DNA of 7,050 nt, taken from assembly GCA_005800465.1 (NCBI GenBank), contig SYFI01000121.1, positions 1-7,050 of the forward strand, in the 5' to 3' direction. Origin of the DNA: Actinomycetota bacterium (GTDB lineage: Bacteria; Actinomycetota; Thermoleophilia; Miltoncostaeales; Miltoncostaeaceae). Position 1 is the stretch's first letter, and the number at the start of each line of letters is the position of its first letter. The translations under genes were made by a program, and so were the position numbers. Shown piece by piece: positions 6,820 to 7,050 of this stretch. Under the pieces are notes generated by a model, which saw only the letters and a list, made by a program, of their open reading frames with translations, did no database searches and was not told where the DNA came from.

Positions 6820-7050
6820 GCGTGCCGTAGCGATTGGTGATCGGCATGCGTCGATCGCGCCCGAACGCGCGTGGCGTGATCTTGATCCCAGGAGGTCCCT
6901 GGCGGCGCTTGTACTCAGCGCGGTCCACGAGCCCAACGATTCGGTGGACGACGTCCTCGGGAAATCCGCGCTCGACAAGCGCAGCGGGAGGAAGGTCCTC
7001 CTCCACATATCCCAGGAGAATCGGATCAAGCACCTCGTATTCCGGAAGCG
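6815..7050 (-). CDS. nadE: NAD+ synthetase (glutamine-dependent type), C-terminal end
   Basis: The last 77 or so residues of an NAD+ synthetase, which amidates nicotinic acid adenine dinucleotide with ATP in the final step of NAD+ synthesis. The 5' part lies beyond base 7050; a GTG at 7033 is not the start, since LPEYE immediately before it belongs to the family pattern LPPYxVLDxIL. Visible signatures are VLDPILLGYVEED, then DRAEYKRRQGPPGIKITPR and the terminal AFGRDRR.PITNR, which characterise the large glutamine-dependent bacterial enzymes rather than the short ammonia-dependent E. coli form. The amidotransferase domain itself is outside the window. The stop TAA (6815-6817) overlaps the frame of the downstream protease gene by a few bases, so nadE leads into the - strand run. 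Confidence 0.93.
   Translation of the reverse strand, partial: LPEYEVLDPILLGYVEEDLPPAALVERGFPEDVVHRIVGLVDRAEYKRRQGPPGIKITPRAFGRDRRMPITNRYGTR

Noticed and set aside
6890..6898. Strong Shine-Dalgarno-like AGGAGGTCC on the + strand
   Set aside because: No start codon follows at a suitable distance and no + strand gene is supported. It is the complement of Pro-Pro-Gly codons in nadE.
1..7050. Mobile element, CRISPR, tRNA/rRNA or defence island
   Set aside because: I found no transposase, integrase, repeat array, tRNA-like fold or effector-type gene. Nearly all bases are accounted for by metabolic or hydrolytic genes of uniform composition.

Overview
This is a GC-rich, densely coding bacterial window. 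Codon choice, frequent GTG starts, 4-bp gene overlaps and the protein variants (an AcuC-type deacetylase, a C-terminal NadE of the 'KRRQ.PPG' type, the PGI half of a transaldolase/PGI-type enzyme) suggest a high-GC actinobacterium. A deep branch such as Thermoleophilia is possible, but I cannot fix the taxon from sequence alone. I see no rRNA, tRNA, insertion sequence, phage gene or CRISPR array, and no gene-free stretch longer than about 75 bp.

Layout. The left part (1-2120) is read on the + strand. It holds the 3' end of a transketolase gene (tkt), overlapped by ATGA with a phosphoglucose isomerase gene (pgi). Together these are a pentose-phosphate/glycolysis unit. No transaldolase gene lies between them, although the isomerase resembles the half that is often fused to transaldolase. 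The rest (2117-7050) is read on the - strand as one uninterrupted run. In transcription order it is: the 3' end of nadE (glutamine-dependent NAD+ synthetase), an exported subtilisin-like S8 serine protease, a short-chain dehydrogenase/reductase, an AcuC-like zinc deacetylase, an HD-domain phosphohydrolase and a LOG-family nucleotide-binding protein. Four of the five junctions overlap or are 14 bp apart. The exception is a 71-bp gap before acuC, which contains a small RNA-type hairpin. The two directions converge at 2117-2120, where a single CTAG palindrome supplies the stop codons of both pgi and the LOG gene.

How the genes fit together. The + strand pair is ordinary central carbon metabolism. 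The - strand run is a probable operon whose members share a loose nucleotide/NAD theme (NAD synthesis, NAD(P)-dependent reductase, nucleotide-type HD and LOG hydrolases) plus a deacetylase and a secreted protease. This is inference from adjacency and does not prove a pathway. The most unusual point is that the S8 protease has a clear signal peptide but no ATG, GTG or TTG codon at the right place before it. Overall the window looks like housekeeping DNA with some neighbourhood oddities, and I do not see strong evidence of a new defence or mobile system.
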